Numbered from the stretch's first letter, positions 17,285 through 26,465 are shown. The stretch: DNA of 64,000 nt from Streptomyces sp. YIM 121038 (GCF_006088715.1 NZ_CP030771.1:7624001-7688000); one strand, 5' to 3'. Made by a program: numbers and translations. The notes: generated by a model from the sequence alone, not told the origin.

Positions 17285-18721
17285 GTGTCCACTACCGCTA
17301 CCGAGGAACCCACGGGGGTGTGGCTGATCGGCGCCCGTGGGTCCGTCGCGACCACGGCCGTCGCGGGCTGCGCGGCGATGACGGCAGGACTGCACCCACC
17401 GACCGGCCTGGTCACGGAGACCCCGCCCTTCGCCCGCGCCGGGCTGCCCGCCCTGTCCACCCTCGTCTTCGGCGGCCACGACACGGTGGAGTGTCCCCTG
17501 CCCAAACGCGCCGAACAACTGGCCGCCCAGGGCGTCCTGCCGCACGGCCTGCCCACGGCGGTCCGCGCCGAACTCGTCGCCGCCGACGCCGAGATCCGCA
17601 CCGGCGGCCCCCTGCCCGGCGACACCCGCACCGACGAGGAACTCATCTCCGCCTTCACCTCCGAAATCTCCGACTTCCTGCACCGCCACGGCCTCGCCCG
17701 CGCGGTCGTCATCAACGTGGCCTCCACGGAACCGACCCGGCTCGCGGGGGCACCCGGGCCTGCCGCGGCGACCGGGGCGGTCGGTGGTGCCGGGGCTTCC
17801 AGGGCTGCCGTGAGGAGGGGGCCCCTCGGGGTGGCCGGGTCCACCGGGTCACTCGAGCCTGCCGAGGCCACGGGGCCCACCGAGTCTGCCGAGGCCACGG
17901 GGGCGACCGGGCCTGCCGAGGCCACGGGGCCGACCGGGCCTGCCGAGGCCATGGGGTGCGTTGGGCCTGCCGAGGCCATGGGACCTGCCGGGTCTGCCGA
18001 GGCCACCGGGCACGTCGGGTCCACCGAACTGCCGCCCGGCCCGGGGGCGCCCCCGGGCCGCCGCCTACCGGCCAGCTCCCTCTACGCGACAGCGGCCCTC
18101 CGCGCGGGCTGCCCCTATGTGAACTTCACCCCCTCCACCGGCCTGCACCACCCCGCCCTCGCAGCCCTCGCCGAGTCCAGCGGACTCCCGTACGCGGGCC
18201 GTGACGGCAAGACGGGCCAGACCCTGCTGCGCTCCGTGCTCGGCCCGATGTTCGCCCAGCGGGCCCTGGCCGTCCGTGCCTGGTCCGGCACGAACCTCCT
18301 CGGCGGCGGTGACGGCGCCGCCCTCGCCGACCCGGACGCGGCCGCCGCCAAGAACGCGGGCAAGGAGCGCGTCCTCGCCGACACCCTCGGCGCCGTCCCC
18401 CAGGGCGAGGTCCACATCGACGACGTCCCCGCCCTCGGCGACTGGAAGACCGCCTGGGACCACATCGCCTTCGACGGCTTCCTCGGCACCCGCATGGTCC
18501 TCCAGACCACCTGGCAGGGCTGCGACTCCGCCCTCGCCGCCCCCTTGATCCTCGACCTGGCCCGCCTCCTCTCCGCCGCCCACGCCCATGGCCTCACCGG
18601 CCCCCGCCCTGAACTCGCCTTCTACTTCAAGGACCCCGACCCCGGCGCGCCCGCGGCCCTCGGGGACCAGTACGCCGCGCTCACCGCCTTCGCCGCCCGC
18701 CTCCAGGGACGGGGTGAGTAA
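17285..18721 (+). CDS. Inositol-3-phosphate synthase homologue at the head of the Ebo-type operon
   Basis: Inositol-3-phosphate synthases cyclise glucose 6-phosphate by an NAD-dependent route. The GTG at 17285 follows AGGAGG and gives 478 residues. The NAD site reads VWLIGARGSVATT, and the catalytic part has VNFTPSTGLHHPALAAL, GRDGKTGQTLLRSVLGPMF, WSGTNLLGGGDG and IAFDGFLGTRM. An insert of about 105 residues (17740-18060) rich in PAEATG/PAEAMG repeats splits the two halves, so the protein is longer than bacterial relatives (~360-410 aa). Its stop lies 2 bp before the UbiA-type gene. In other Ebo clusters a dehydroquinate synthase-like cyclase (EboD) fills this role; I infer this enzyme substitutes for it. 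Confidence 0.85.
   Translation: MSTTATEEPTGVWLIGARGSVATTAVAGCAAMTAGLHPPTGLVTETPPFARAGLPALSTLVFGGHDTVECPLPKRAEQLAAQGVLPHGLPTAVRAELVAADAEIRTGGPLPGDTRTDEELISAFTSEISDFLHRHGLARAVVINVASTEPTRLAGAPGPAAATGAVGGAGASRAAVRRGPLGVAGSTGSLEPAEATGPTESAEATGATGPAEATGPTGPAEAMGCVGPAEAMGPAGSAEATGHVGSTELPPGPGAPPGRRLPASSLYATAALRAGCPYVNFTPSTGLHHPALAALAESSGLPYAGRDGKTGQTLLRSVLGPMFAQRALAVRAWSGTNLLGGGDGAALADPDAAAAKNAGKERVLADTLGAVPQGEVHIDDVPALGDWKTAWDHIAFDGFLGTRMVLQTTWQGCDSALAAPLILDLARLLSAAHAHGLTGPRPELAFYFKDPDPGAPAALGDQYAALTAFAARLQGRGE
17840..18020 (+). repeat. In-frame degenerate repeats coding for PAEATG/PAEAMG
   Basis: Units of about 27 bp built on (C/T)CTGCCGAGGCCA(C/T)GGG repeat six or seven times within the inositol-phosphate synthase gene. 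They keep the frame open and encode a flexible Ala/Gly/Pro/Glu linker. Their similarity suggests recent expansion by slippage. Confidence 0.8.
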
Positions 18722-18723
18722 CC

Positions 18724-19944
18724 GTGCCCTCCCTCCGTGCCCACGCCCGCGCCTGGGCCGAACTCCTGCGGCTCCCCGCCCTGTTCACCGTCCCCGGCGA
18801 CGCCCTCGCGGGCGCCGCCGCCACCGGCCTGCGCCCCGGCCGGGGCACCGCCCTCGCCCTCACCTCCTCCCTCTGCCTCTACGAGGCGGGCATGGCCCTC
18901 AACGACTGGGCCGACCGCGCCGAGGACGCCGTGGACCGCCCGCACCGCCCCATCCCCTCCGGCCGCGTCCACCCCGCCGCCGCCCTCACGGCCGCCGCCG
19001 CCCTCACCGCGGCGGGCCTGGCCCTGGCCGCCCGAGCGGGCCGCCCCGCCCTGACCGTGGCCACCGCCCTGGCCGGAACCGTCTGGGCCTACGACCTGAC
19101 CCTCAAGCACACCAAGGCGGGCCCCACCGCCATGGCCACGGCCCGCGCCTTGGACCTTCTCCTTGGCGCGACGGCCACGGCTACTGCTTCGGGGGTGGTC
19201 GCGGGGCGCGTGGGGGCGGGGCCGGGTGCCACCGGGGCAACCGCGGGCGGCAGTGCGGCTGGGGCTACCGGGACCCGGGAAGGCATGAGCCGGGTGAGCT
19301 CCGCGCTACCCGCCGCCCTGGCCCTCGGCGCGCACACCCTCGCGGTCACCTCCGTCTCCCGCCACGAGACCCAAGGCGGCTCCACCACGGCTCCGTTGGG
19401 CGCTCTCGCCACGACCCTCGCGCTGGCCCACGCGGTGGCCCGGCCCCGGCGGACGGCGGACGGTCCCCCTTCACACCGGCGGGCGGTACACGGCCCCCCT
19501 TCGCTTCCGCAGCCGACGGACGGTCCTCTTTCGCTCCCGCGGTCGGCGGACGGTCCTCCTGCGCTTCCGCAGTCGGCGGGCGGTCCCCCTTCGCTTCCGC
19601 AGTCAGCGGACGGTCCTCCTGCGCTCCCGGCTGACCGACGGCCAGCAGTCAGGCTCGGTCTGCCGGGCACCACTCGGCCGGCCCGCCCGGCCGAAGACAC
19701 CGGTGCCCTCACCCGGACCGCCCTCGCCCTGGCCTACACCGCGACCGCCGGTCGGCCCTTCCTCCACGCGGCCCTGAACCCCTCACCTCCCTTGACCCAG
19801 CGCGCCGTCGGCGGCGGCATCCGTGCCCTCATCCCACTGCAGGCCGCGCTCGCCGCGCGGTCCGGAGCTCTCGGCAGCGCCCTCGTCGCAGCGAGCCTGG
19901 CCCCCGCGGCCCGCCGCTTCGCCCGCAGGGTGAGCGTCACATGA
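18724..19944 (+). CDS. eboC: UbiA-like prenyltransferase EboC
   Basis: A 406-residue polytopic membrane protein of the UbiA superfamily, which transfers isoprenoid chains. The first Asp-rich motif reads NDWADRAEDAVDRPHRPIPSG (~residues 60-80), with a second polar motif near YDLTLKHTKAGPTAMATARALDLLLGA. A repetitive loop (19440-19640) encodes DGPP.LPQSA units and lengthens the protein beyond the ~300 residues usual in the family. GTG start at 18724, directly after the cyclase stop. Its place in an operon with EboA, TatD-like, EboE and phosphodiesterase-like genes supports the EboC assignment. Confidence 0.85.
   Translation: MPSLRAHARAWAELLRLPALFTVPGDALAGAAATGLRPGRGTALALTSSLCLYEAGMALNDWADRAEDAVDRPHRPIPSGRVHPAAALTAAAALTAAGLALAARAGRPALTVATALAGTVWAYDLTLKHTKAGPTAMATARALDLLLGATATATASGVVAGRVGAGPGATGATAGGSAAGATGTREGMSRVSSALPAALALGAHTLAVTSVSRHETQGGSTTAPLGALATTLALAHAVARPRRTADGPPSHRRAVHGPPSLPQPTDGPLSLPRSADGPPALPQSAGGPPSLPQSADGPPALPADRRPAVRLGLPGTTRPARPAEDTGALTRTALALAYTATAGRPFLHAALNPSPPLTQRAVGGGIRALIPLQAALAARSGALGSALVAASLAPAARRFARRVSVT
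19440..19640 (+). repeat. In-frame tandem repeats in eboC
   Basis: Units of about 45 bp built on GGCGGACGGTCCTCCTGCGC plus TTCCGCAGTC repeat four to five times. They encode an extracytoplasmic or cytoplasmic loop rich in Gly, Pro, Ser and Leu. The flanking membrane helices stay in frame. Confidence 0.8.
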
Positions 19945-21014
19945 CCGCCGCGAACGAGACCCCTCCCGCACGGGGAGCCTCCCGTCTCGACAGCCCCCGC
20001 GCCGGAGCCCCGGCTGCCCAGGAGGCCCCCGCCGCAGGCCTCCCCGCGGAAGGCGCCCCCGCGCCCCTCCGCTTCGGCTATGGCACCAACGGCCTCACCG
20101 ACCTCCGTCTCGACGACGCCCTCGGCCTCCTCGCCGACCTCGGCTACTCCGGTGTCGGCCTCACGCTCGACCACATGCACCTCGACCCCCTCGCCCCCGA
20201 CCTCGCCGCCCGCACCCGGAGGGTGGCCCGGCGCCTGGACCGGCTGGGGCTGACGGTCACGGTGGAGACGGGCGCCCGCTATGTGCTCGACCCACGCCGC
20301 AAGCACGGGCCCTCCCTGCTGGACCCCGATCCGCAGGGCCGTGCCGAACGGGCCCGCCTCCTCGTCCGCGCCGTGCAGGTCGCCACGGACCTCGGCGCTC
20401 ACGCCGTGCACTGCTTCAGCGGCATCACACCGGACGGCACCTCCGTGGACACCGCCTGGTCGCGGCTCACCGACGCGCTCGTGCCCGTCCTGGACGCCGC
20501 GTCCCAGGCCCGCCTCCCGCTGGCCGTCGAACCCGAGCCCGGCCATCTCCTCGCCACCCTCGCCGACTTCCACCACCTCCGTCATCTCCTCGGCGACCCC
20601 GAACCCCTGGGTCTGACCCTCGACATCGGCCACTGCCAGTGCCTCGAACCGCGGTCACCCGCCGACTGTGTCCGCGCCGCCGCCCCCTGGCTCCGGCACG
20701 TCCAGATCGAGGACATGCGCCGGGGCGTCCACGAACACCTCCCCTTCGGTGACGGCGAGATCGACTTCCCGCCCGTCCTACGCGCCCTCGCTGACACCGG
20801 CTACCAAGGCCTGACCGTCGTCGAGCTGCCCCGCCACTCCCACGCAGGCCCACAACTCGCCGCCCAGTCGCTGGACTTCCTCCGCCGGGCCGCCCCCGTC
20901 GCACGGCCACAGCCCGAGACCTGCGGTACCCACACCTCCCCTCGCGCTCCCTCCAGTCCCGTCACCGTCCCGCTGCCGCTCCGCGAGGCCTCTCCCCGAG
21001 GAGGAACCCCGTGA
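19941..21014 (+). CDS. Sugar phosphate isomerase/epimerase-like TIM barrel in the Ebo-type operon
   Basis: A 357-residue xylose isomerase-like barrel after a ~45-residue Ala/Pro leader. Candidate metal or substrate residues: TVETGARYVLDP, LAVEPEPGHLLAT, LGLTLDIGHCQCLEP, HVQIEDMRRGVHEHLPFGDGEIDF and TVVELPRHSH. The ATG overlaps the eboC stop (ATGA, 19941-19944) and the stop overlaps the eboA start (GTGA, 21011-21014), so it is translated as part of the operon. It presumably isomerises or epimerises the cyclitol or sugar intermediate. Confidence 0.87.
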   Translation: MTAANETPPARGASRLDSPRAGAPAAQEAPAAGLPAEGAPAPLRFGYGTNGLTDLRLDDALGLLADLGYSGVGLTLDHMHLDPLAPDLAARTRRVARRLDRLGLTVTVETGARYVLDPRRKHGPSLLDPDPQGRAERARLLVRAVQVATDLGAHAVHCFSGITPDGTSVDTAWSRLTDALVPVLDAASQARLPLAVEPEPGHLLATLADFHHLRHLLGDPEPLGLTLDIGHCQCLEPRSPADCVRAAAPWLRHVQIEDMRRGVHEHLPFGDGEIDFPPVLRALADTGYQGLTVVELPRHSHAGPQLAAQSLDFLRRAAPVARPQPETCGTHTSPRAPSSPVTVPLPLREASPRGGTP

Positions 21015-21709
21015 CCGACACGTCCGCCGTCGCCGACCTCCGATCACGTCTCGACGCCACCCTCGGTGGCGCCGCCCGCGCCTGGCTCGACCAGGCCGTC
21101 GCCGAAGCCACCGCGCACCCCACCGCCGACGACCGGGCCGCCCATTCCATGTGGGAGCTGCGGTTCGCCGAGGCCGGTCGACGCTGCGGGCCCGAGCACG
21201 CCGACGCCGCCCGCCTGCTGCTGCTCCATGCCGCCCGTGCCGACACCGCCACCCTCACCCGCCTCTACGACCAGGGCACCGCTGCCGAGCGCCGTGCCGT
21301 CCTGCGCTCCCTTCCGCTCCTGGTGTCGGGCCCCGACGCGCTGCCGTTGGTCGATGACGCCCTGCGCACCAATGACACCCGCCTCCTCGCCGCTGCCCTC
21401 GGCCCCTACGCCGCCGCTCACCTCCCCGCGCACACCTGGCGGCACGCCGTCCTCAAGTGCCTGTTCACCGGCGTGCCCGTGGACGCCGTCGCCGACCTGG
21501 AGCGCCGGGCCCACGCCGACGCCGAACTGGCCCGGATGCTCGCCGACTACGCGGACGAACGCACCGCCGCCGGCCGCCCCGTCCCCGGCGATCTGCGTCG
21601 CGTCCTGGCCCTGGCCGCCCCACCGGACCCTTCGGACCTCCCGGACCCGGTGGCTTCCGTCACCGTCACGGCCCCTTCGACCCCGATCGGCGAGGAGCAG
21701 GAGTCCTGA
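21011..21709 (+). CDS. eboA: EboA domain protein
   Basis: A 232-residue helical protein. The N-terminal WL..A.....P.........F....R and HA..L RLLLLHA patterns match the EboA family (here GAARAWLDQAVAEATAHPTA, ELRFAEAGRRCG, TRLYDQGTAAERRAVLRSLP, LFTGVPVDAVADLERRA). The family occurs in ebo operons of cyanobacteria, Bacteroidetes and eustigmatophyte plastids; its biochemistry is unknown, though the operon moves metabolites across the membrane in scytonemin producers. GTG start overlaps the upstream stop; its own stop overlaps the TatD-like ATG at 21709. Confidence 0.85.
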   Translation: MTDTSAVADLRSRLDATLGGAARAWLDQAVAEATAHPTADDRAAHSMWELRFAEAGRRCGPEHADAARLLLLHAARADTATLTRLYDQGTAAERRAVLRSLPLLVSGPDALPLVDDALRTNDTRLLAAALGPYAAAHLPAHTWRHAVLKCLFTGVPVDAVADLERRAHADAELARMLADYADERTAAGRPVPGDLRRVLALAAPPDPSDLPDPVASVTVTAPSTPIGEEQES

Positions 21710-22557
21710 TGCGCATCTTCGACCCCCACATCCACATGAGTTCCCGCACCACCGACGACTACCAGGCCATGCACGCCGCTGGGGTGCGCGCCGTCGTCGA
21801 ACCCGCCTTCTGGCTGGGGCAGCCCCGCACCTCGCCCGCCTCCTTCGTCGACTACTTCGACTCCCTCCTCGGCTGGGAGCCCTTCCGCGCCGCCCAATAC
21901 GGCATAGCCCACCACTGCACGATCGCCCTCAACCCCAAGGAGGCGAACGACGCGCGCTGCACACCCGTCCTCGACCTGCTGCCCCGATATCTGGTGAAGG
22001 ACAACGTCGTCGCCGTCGGCGAGATCGGCTACGACTCCATGACACCCGCCGAGGACACCGCCCTCGCGGCCCAATTGCAGCTCGCCGCCGACCACGAGCT
22101 GCCCGCGCTCGTGCACACCCCGCACCGCGACAAACTCGCCGGACTGCGCCGCACCCTGGACGTCGTCGCGGAGTCCGCGCTGCCCCTGGACCGGGTCCTG
22201 ATCGACCACCTCAACGAGACCACCGTCAAAGAGGCCAAGGACGCGGGCTGCTGGCTGGGCTTCTCCATCTATCCCGACACCAAGATGGACGAGGAGCGGA
22301 TGGTCGCGATCCTGCGCCAGTACGGCCCGGAGCACGTCCTCGTGAACTCGGCAGCCGACTGGGGCAGGAGCGATCCCCTCAAGACCCGCAAGGTCGGAGA
22401 CGCGATGCTCGACGCCGGATTCACCGAGGACGACGTCGACCGCGTGCTGTGGCGCAACCCGGTCGCCTTCTACGGGCTCAGCGGCCGCCTCTCCCTCGAC
22501 GTCACGGACACCGACGCCACCCACGAGGGCAACTCCATCCTCCGCGGCGGGGCGTGA
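21709..22557 (+). CDS. eboB: TatD-like metal-dependent hydrolase (EboB-type)
   Basis: A 282-residue amidohydrolase-fold protein. It opens with the HxH metal motif MRIFDPHIHMSSRTTDDY; further candidate ligands are the Glu of VVAVGEIGYDSMTPAEDTAL, the His of ALVHTPHRDK and DRVLIDHLNE, and a late Asp in LVNSAADWGRSDP. The ATG at 21709 overlaps the eboA stop (TGATG). TatD-like proteins are the second conserved member of Ebo operons. The substrate is unknown; in this setting a cyclitol or phosphodiester product is likelier than DNA. Confidence 0.85.
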   Translation: MRIFDPHIHMSSRTTDDYQAMHAAGVRAVVEPAFWLGQPRTSPASFVDYFDSLLGWEPFRAAQYGIAHHCTIALNPKEANDARCTPVLDLLPRYLVKDNVVAVGEIGYDSMTPAEDTALAAQLQLAADHELPALVHTPHRDKLAGLRRTLDVVAESALPLDRVLIDHLNETTVKEAKDAGCWLGFSIYPDTKMDEERMVAILRQYGPEHVLVNSAADWGRSDPLKTRKVGDAMLDAGFTEDDVDRVLWRNPVAFYGLSGRLSLDVTDTDATHEGNSILRGGA

Positions 22558-22560
22558 GCC

Positions 22561-23766
22561 ATGCGCTTCCGCCACCCCGACGGCTCCATCATCCACCTCG
22601 CCTATTGCACCAACGTCCACCCCGCCGAGACCCTCGACGGCGTCCTCGCCCAGCTCCGCGACCACTGCGAACCCGTCCGCAAGCGGCTCGGCCGGGATCG
22701 CATCGGCATTGGTCTGTGGCTCGCCAAGGACGCCGCCCACGCCCTCGTCACGGACCCGGCCGCGCTGCGCGGACTGCGCACCGAACTCGACCGGCGCGGC
22801 CTGGAAGTGGTCACCCTCAACGGATTCCCCTATGAGGGCTTCGGCTCCGCCGAGGTGAAGTACCGCGTCTACAAGCCGGACTGGGCCGACCCCGAGCGCC
22901 TGGAACACACCTCCTCCCTGGCCCGAATCCTCGCCCAACTGCTGCCCGACGACGTCACCGAAGGCACCATCTCCACCCTGCCGCTGGCCTGGCGCACCGC
23001 CTTCGGCCCGGCCCGCGCCCAAGCCGCCCACACCGCCCTCGGCTCGCTCGCCCAGCGCCTCGACGCCCTCGCCGAACTCACCGGCCGGTCCATCCGCATC
23101 GGCCTCGAACCCGAACCCGGCTGCATCGTGGAGACCACCGGCGACGCCATCGAGCCCCTCACCGAGGTCGGGCACAGCCGCATCGGCGTCTGCGTCGACA
23201 CCTGTCACCTCGCCACCTCCTTCGAAGACCCGCACACGGCCCTCGGCGCCCTCGCCGCCGCGGGCATCCCCGTCGTCAAAACCCAGCTCTCCGCCGCCCT
23301 GCACGCCGAACACCCCCACCTCCCCGAAGTACGCGCGGCTCTCGCCGCCTTCGACGAACCCCGCTTCCTGCACCAGACCCGCACCGTGCCGCGCGGCCCC
23401 GCCCGCCCGGCCACGGCGGGAGCACCGGACGCCGTCCTGCGCGGCACCGACGACCTCGGCGAGGCCCTCGCCCCCGGCGCCCTGCCCGACACCGCACCCT
23501 GGCGCTCCCACTTCCACGTCCCGCTGCACGCGGCTCCCGCGCCGCCGCTCACCTCCACGCTCTCCGTCCTCAAGGACACGCTCGCCCTCCTCGTCGGCGG
23601 ACCGCACCCGCGCACCCGCCACCTCGAGGTCGAGACCTACACCTGGCAGGCCCTCCCGCCCGAGCTGCGCCCGCGCGCCCGCCCCCAGCTGGTCGACGGC
23701 ATCGCCGCCGAACTCACCCTCGCCCGTGACCTCCTGACGGACCTCGGCCTGAAGGAACTGCCATGA
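22561..23766 (+). CDS. eboE: Metabolite traffic protein EboE (xylose isomerase-like barrel)
   Basis: A 401-residue EboE-family TIM barrel. The N-terminus reads IHLAYCTNVHPAETLDGVLAQL, close to the 'YCTNVHPGE.' opening typical of EboE. Metal-type residues occur in RIGLEPEPGCIVETTGDAI, GVCVDTCHLATSFEDP and VVKTQLSAALHAEHP, with HFHVPLHAAPAPPLTST and HLEVETYTWQALP later. It starts 3 bp after the TatD-like stop, and its own stop overlaps the next gene by 4 bp. In cyanobacteria EboE is needed to export the scytonemin monomer; whether it is an enzyme or carrier here is unknown. Confidence 0.88.
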   Translation: MRFRHPDGSIIHLAYCTNVHPAETLDGVLAQLRDHCEPVRKRLGRDRIGIGLWLAKDAAHALVTDPAALRGLRTELDRRGLEVVTLNGFPYEGFGSAEVKYRVYKPDWADPERLEHTSSLARILAQLLPDDVTEGTISTLPLAWRTAFGPARAQAAHTALGSLAQRLDALAELTGRSIRIGLEPEPGCIVETTGDAIEPLTEVGHSRIGVCVDTCHLATSFEDPHTALGALAAAGIPVVKTQLSAALHAEHPHLPEVRAALAAFDEPRFLHQTRTVPRGPARPATAGAPDAVLRGTDDLGEALAPGALPDTAPWRSHFHVPLHAAPAPPLTSTLSVLKDTLALLVGGPHPRTRHLEVETYTWQALPPELRPRARPQLVDGIAAELTLARDLLTDLGLKELP

Positions 23767-25163
23767 CACCTCCCGTTCCAGGACGGCCGAACCCGCTCCT
23801 CGTCCTCGACGTCGTCGGCCTCACCCCCCATCTGCTCGCCCATATGCCGCACCTGGCGGCCCTCGGCACATCCGGCTCCCGAGCGCCCCTCGGCACCGTC
23901 CTGCCCGCTGTCACCTGCGCCGCCCAGTCGACGTTCCTCACCGGCACCACCCCTGCCGAGCACGGCATCGTCGGCAACGGCTGGTACTTCCGCGAGCTCG
24001 GCGACGTCCTGCTGTGGCGCCAGCACAACGGCCTCGTCGCGGGTGACAAGCTGTGGGACGCCGCCCGCCGCGCCCACCCCGGCTACACCGTCGCCAACAT
24101 CTGCTGGTGGTACGCCATGGGCGCCGACACCGACATCACCGTCACCCCCCGCCCCGTCTACTACGCCGACGGCCGCAAGGAACCCGACTGCTACACCCGG
24201 CCCCCGGCCCTGCACGACGAGCTCACCGAGAAATTCGGCACGTTCCCCCTCTTCCACTTCTGGGGTCCCGGCGCGGACATCGTCTCCAGCCGGTGGATCG
24301 TGGACGCCACCCGCCACATCATCGACACCCGCCGACCCGACCTCGCCCTGTGCTACCTCCCTCACCTCGACTACGACCTGCAGCGGTACGGCCCCGACGA
24401 TCCACGTGCCCACCGGGCCGCCGCCGACCTGGACGCGGTGATCGCCCCGCTCCTCGCCGACGCGAAGGCCGAGGGCCGCACCGTCGTCGCCCTGTCCGAG
24501 TACGGCATCACACGGGTGAGCCGCCCCGTTGACATCAACCGCGCGCTGCGCCGCGCCGGACTCCTGGACGTGCACACCCAGGACGGCATGGAGTACCTCG
24601 ACCCGATGGCCTCCCGGGCCTTCGCCGTCGCGGACCACCAGATCGCCCACGTGTATGTGCGACGCCCGGAGGACCTGGAGGCCACCCGCGCGGCCCTCGA
24701 CGGTCTGGACGGCATCGACCAACTCCTCGACGACGAGGGCAAGAAGGCCCACCACCTGGACCATCCCCGCTCGGGAGAGCTGGTCGCCGTGGCTGAGGCC
24801 GACGCCTGGTTCACGTACTACTACTGGCTCGACGACGCCCGCGCGCCCGACTTCGCGCAGCTCGTCGAGATCCATCGCAAACCCGGCTACGACCCGGTCG
24901 AACTGTTCATGGACCCCGAAGACCCCTACGTCCGTCTGAAGGCCGCGGGTGCGCTCGCACGCAAGAAGCTCGGCATGCGCTACCGCATGGCGGTGGTGCC
25001 CCTGGACCCGTCACCTATTCGCGGCAGCCACGGCCGCCTCCCGACGAGCGAGGATCCCGATTCCGGACCGCTCATTCTGTGCTCCACCCCCCGCGCTGTC
25101 GCCGGCCGCGTCGCGGCCACCGATGTGAAGTCCCTGTTGCTCCAGCTCGCCGGCCTGGACTGA
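23763..25163 (+). CDS. eboF: Nucleotide pyrophosphatase/phosphodiesterase family protein (EboF-type)
   Basis: A 466-residue alkaline-phosphatase superfamily enzyme. The catalytic Thr is in LPAVTCAAQSTFLTGTTPAEHGI, with metal-binding Asp/His in LLVLDVVGLTPHLL, CYLPHLDYDLQRYG, VVALSEYGIT and KKAHHLDHPRSGELVAVA. Such enzymes hydrolyse phosphodiesters or phosphonates. No signal peptide is seen, so it is probably cytoplasmic. It overlaps eboE by 4 bp and ends the coupled operon; a hairpin follows at 25181. It may remove a phosphate or nucleotide group from the operon's product. Confidence 0.87.
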   Translation: MTPPVPGRPNPLLVLDVVGLTPHLLAHMPHLAALGTSGSRAPLGTVLPAVTCAAQSTFLTGTTPAEHGIVGNGWYFRELGDVLLWRQHNGLVAGDKLWDAARRAHPGYTVANICWWYAMGADTDITVTPRPVYYADGRKEPDCYTRPPALHDELTEKFGTFPLFHFWGPGADIVSSRWIVDATRHIIDTRRPDLALCYLPHLDYDLQRYGPDDPRAHRAAADLDAVIAPLLADAKAEGRTVVALSEYGITRVSRPVDINRALRRAGLLDVHTQDGMEYLDPMASRAFAVADHQIAHVYVRRPEDLEATRAALDGLDGIDQLLDDEGKKAHHLDHPRSGELVAVAEADAWFTYYYWLDDARAPDFAQLVEIHRKPGYDPVELFMDPEDPYVRLKAAGALARKKLGMRYRMAVVPLDPSPIRGSHGRLPTSEDPDSGPLILCSTPRAVAGRVAATDVKSLLLQLAGLD

Positions 25164-25180
25164 TAGGACCCGCGAGCGCT

Positions 25181-25247
25181 CACGCGGACGCGGCGCCGTC
25201 AGCGCCCCGCTCGGCGGTGGCGTCGTCCACGCCGCCCCGTCCGCGTG
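25181..25247 (+). terminator. Imperfect hairpin after the Ebo-type operon
   Basis: CACGCGGACG (25181-25190) pairs perfectly with CGTCCGCGTG (25238-25247), extended by GC-rich inner pairs. It lies 18 bp after the eboF stop and before the separate gene at 25365, consistent with termination. Confidence 0.5.
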
Positions 25248-25364
25248 ATTTCCACTGAACCAGAGAGCGCGGTCGCTGCCATCAGGGTTCGCCCCTGACC
25301 CGACCCCGAGGCGTTCTTCGAACCCATCCCTGACACCACCCTGACCCCGTCCTGGGAGGCCCGC

Positions 25365-26465
25365 ATGAGCCGCAAGCCGACGCCCGACGACCCCGAGCTC
25401 GCCCACCGACTGAGCAGGCGCGGCATGCTGGGCGTCGCCGCGGGCGCCACCGCGGCCGCGCTCGCCGGTACCGCGGCCGCCGCGGGCCCGGCCTCGGCCG
25501 CCACCGCAGGCCCTGCCTCGGCCGCCACCACCCCGACCACGGACGCCGCCCAGCCGTCCGGCAAGGGGCGCGGCCGCCCCGTCCTGCCGCCCGGCCGTCT
25601 CGGCGTCCAGCTCTACAGCCTCCGCGACAAGGTGTCGTCCCTCGGGTTCGCCGCCGTCTTCGCGGAACTGGAGAGGTACGGATACGACGAGGTCGAGTTC
25701 GCCGGGTACGCCCAGGGCTCCGCGGGCGCCATCACGCTCGCCCGGCTCAAGAGACTCGTCCGCGACCACGGGCTCACCGCCATCGGCAGCCACGTCGGCT
25801 ACTACTCCGACGGCGACCCGAACGCGTACACGTTCGCGCAGAACCTCACCAAGGTACTTGACGACGCGGAGGCTCTCGGCCTGAAGCACATCGGCACCGC
25901 GTCGGGCCCCTTCCGCTACGGCACGACCGTCGACGCCTGGAAGCGCGCAGCCGAGGACTTCAACACGTACGGCGAGGCCGCCCGGGCGCGGGGCATGAAG
26001 TTCTACCAGCACAACCACGCCGAGGAGTTCTCCTTCGCCACGAACAAGCCGAGCGTGCGCCTCTACGACGTGCTCCTTGCCGAGACCGACCCCGACCTGG
26101 TCTACCTGGAGATGGACATCTACTGGGCGCACAGCGCGCGGTTCCGCTTCGGCAAGCAGGTGGACGGTACCCCCAGGCCCTTCGACCCGATCGACTACGT
26201 CCTGCGGCGGCCGCACCGCTATCCGCTGTTCCACGTCAAGGACGGCATCCGTGACGACTCCACTCGCGACGGCTACCGCATGGTCGATGTCGGGGACGGC
26301 GACATCGACTACAAGAAGTTCCTGTCCAAGGTGACCGCCCGCACGCAGGGAGGGCGCCGTTACCACCACTGGCAGGTGGAGCACGACTCCCCGTCCGACT
26401 CCTTCGCCTTCGCGCGCAAGTCCAGCGCCCACCTGCACGCGCTGAGAGAGCGCTGCGGGGACTGA
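25365..26465 (+). CDS. Tat-exported sugar phosphate isomerase/epimerase-like protein
   Basis: A 366-residue xylose isomerase-like barrel behind an export signal: LSRRGMLGVAAG (twin arginine) then a long Ala-rich core (~residues 17-55). The barrel shows GVQLYSLRDKVSSLGFAAVF, FAGYAQGS, MKFYQHNHAEEFSF, DLVYLEMDIYWAHSARF and FHVKDGIRDD with candidate metal Glu, Asp and His. Export of this fold is common in actinobacterial clusters handling extracellular keto-glycosides or inositol derivatives. It lies 201 bp after the Ebo-type operon, read in the same direction, and has its own RBS (GGGAGG). It may process the operon's substrate outside the cell. Confidence 0.88.
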   Translation: MSRKPTPDDPELAHRLSRRGMLGVAAGATAAALAGTAAAAGPASAATAGPASAATTPTTDAAQPSGKGRGRPVLPPGRLGVQLYSLRDKVSSLGFAAVFAELERYGYDEVEFAGYAQGSAGAITLARLKRLVRDHGLTAIGSHVGYYSDGDPNAYTFAQNLTKVLDDAEALGLKHIGTASGPFRYGTTVDAWKRAAEDFNTYGEAARARGMKFYQHNHAEEFSFATNKPSVRLYDVLLAETDPDLVYLEMDIYWAHSARFRFGKQVDGTPRPFDPIDYVLRRPHRYPLFHVKDGIRDDSTRDGYRMVDVGDGDIDYKKFLSKVTARTQGGRRYHHWQVEHDSPSDSFAFARKSSAHLHALRERCGD

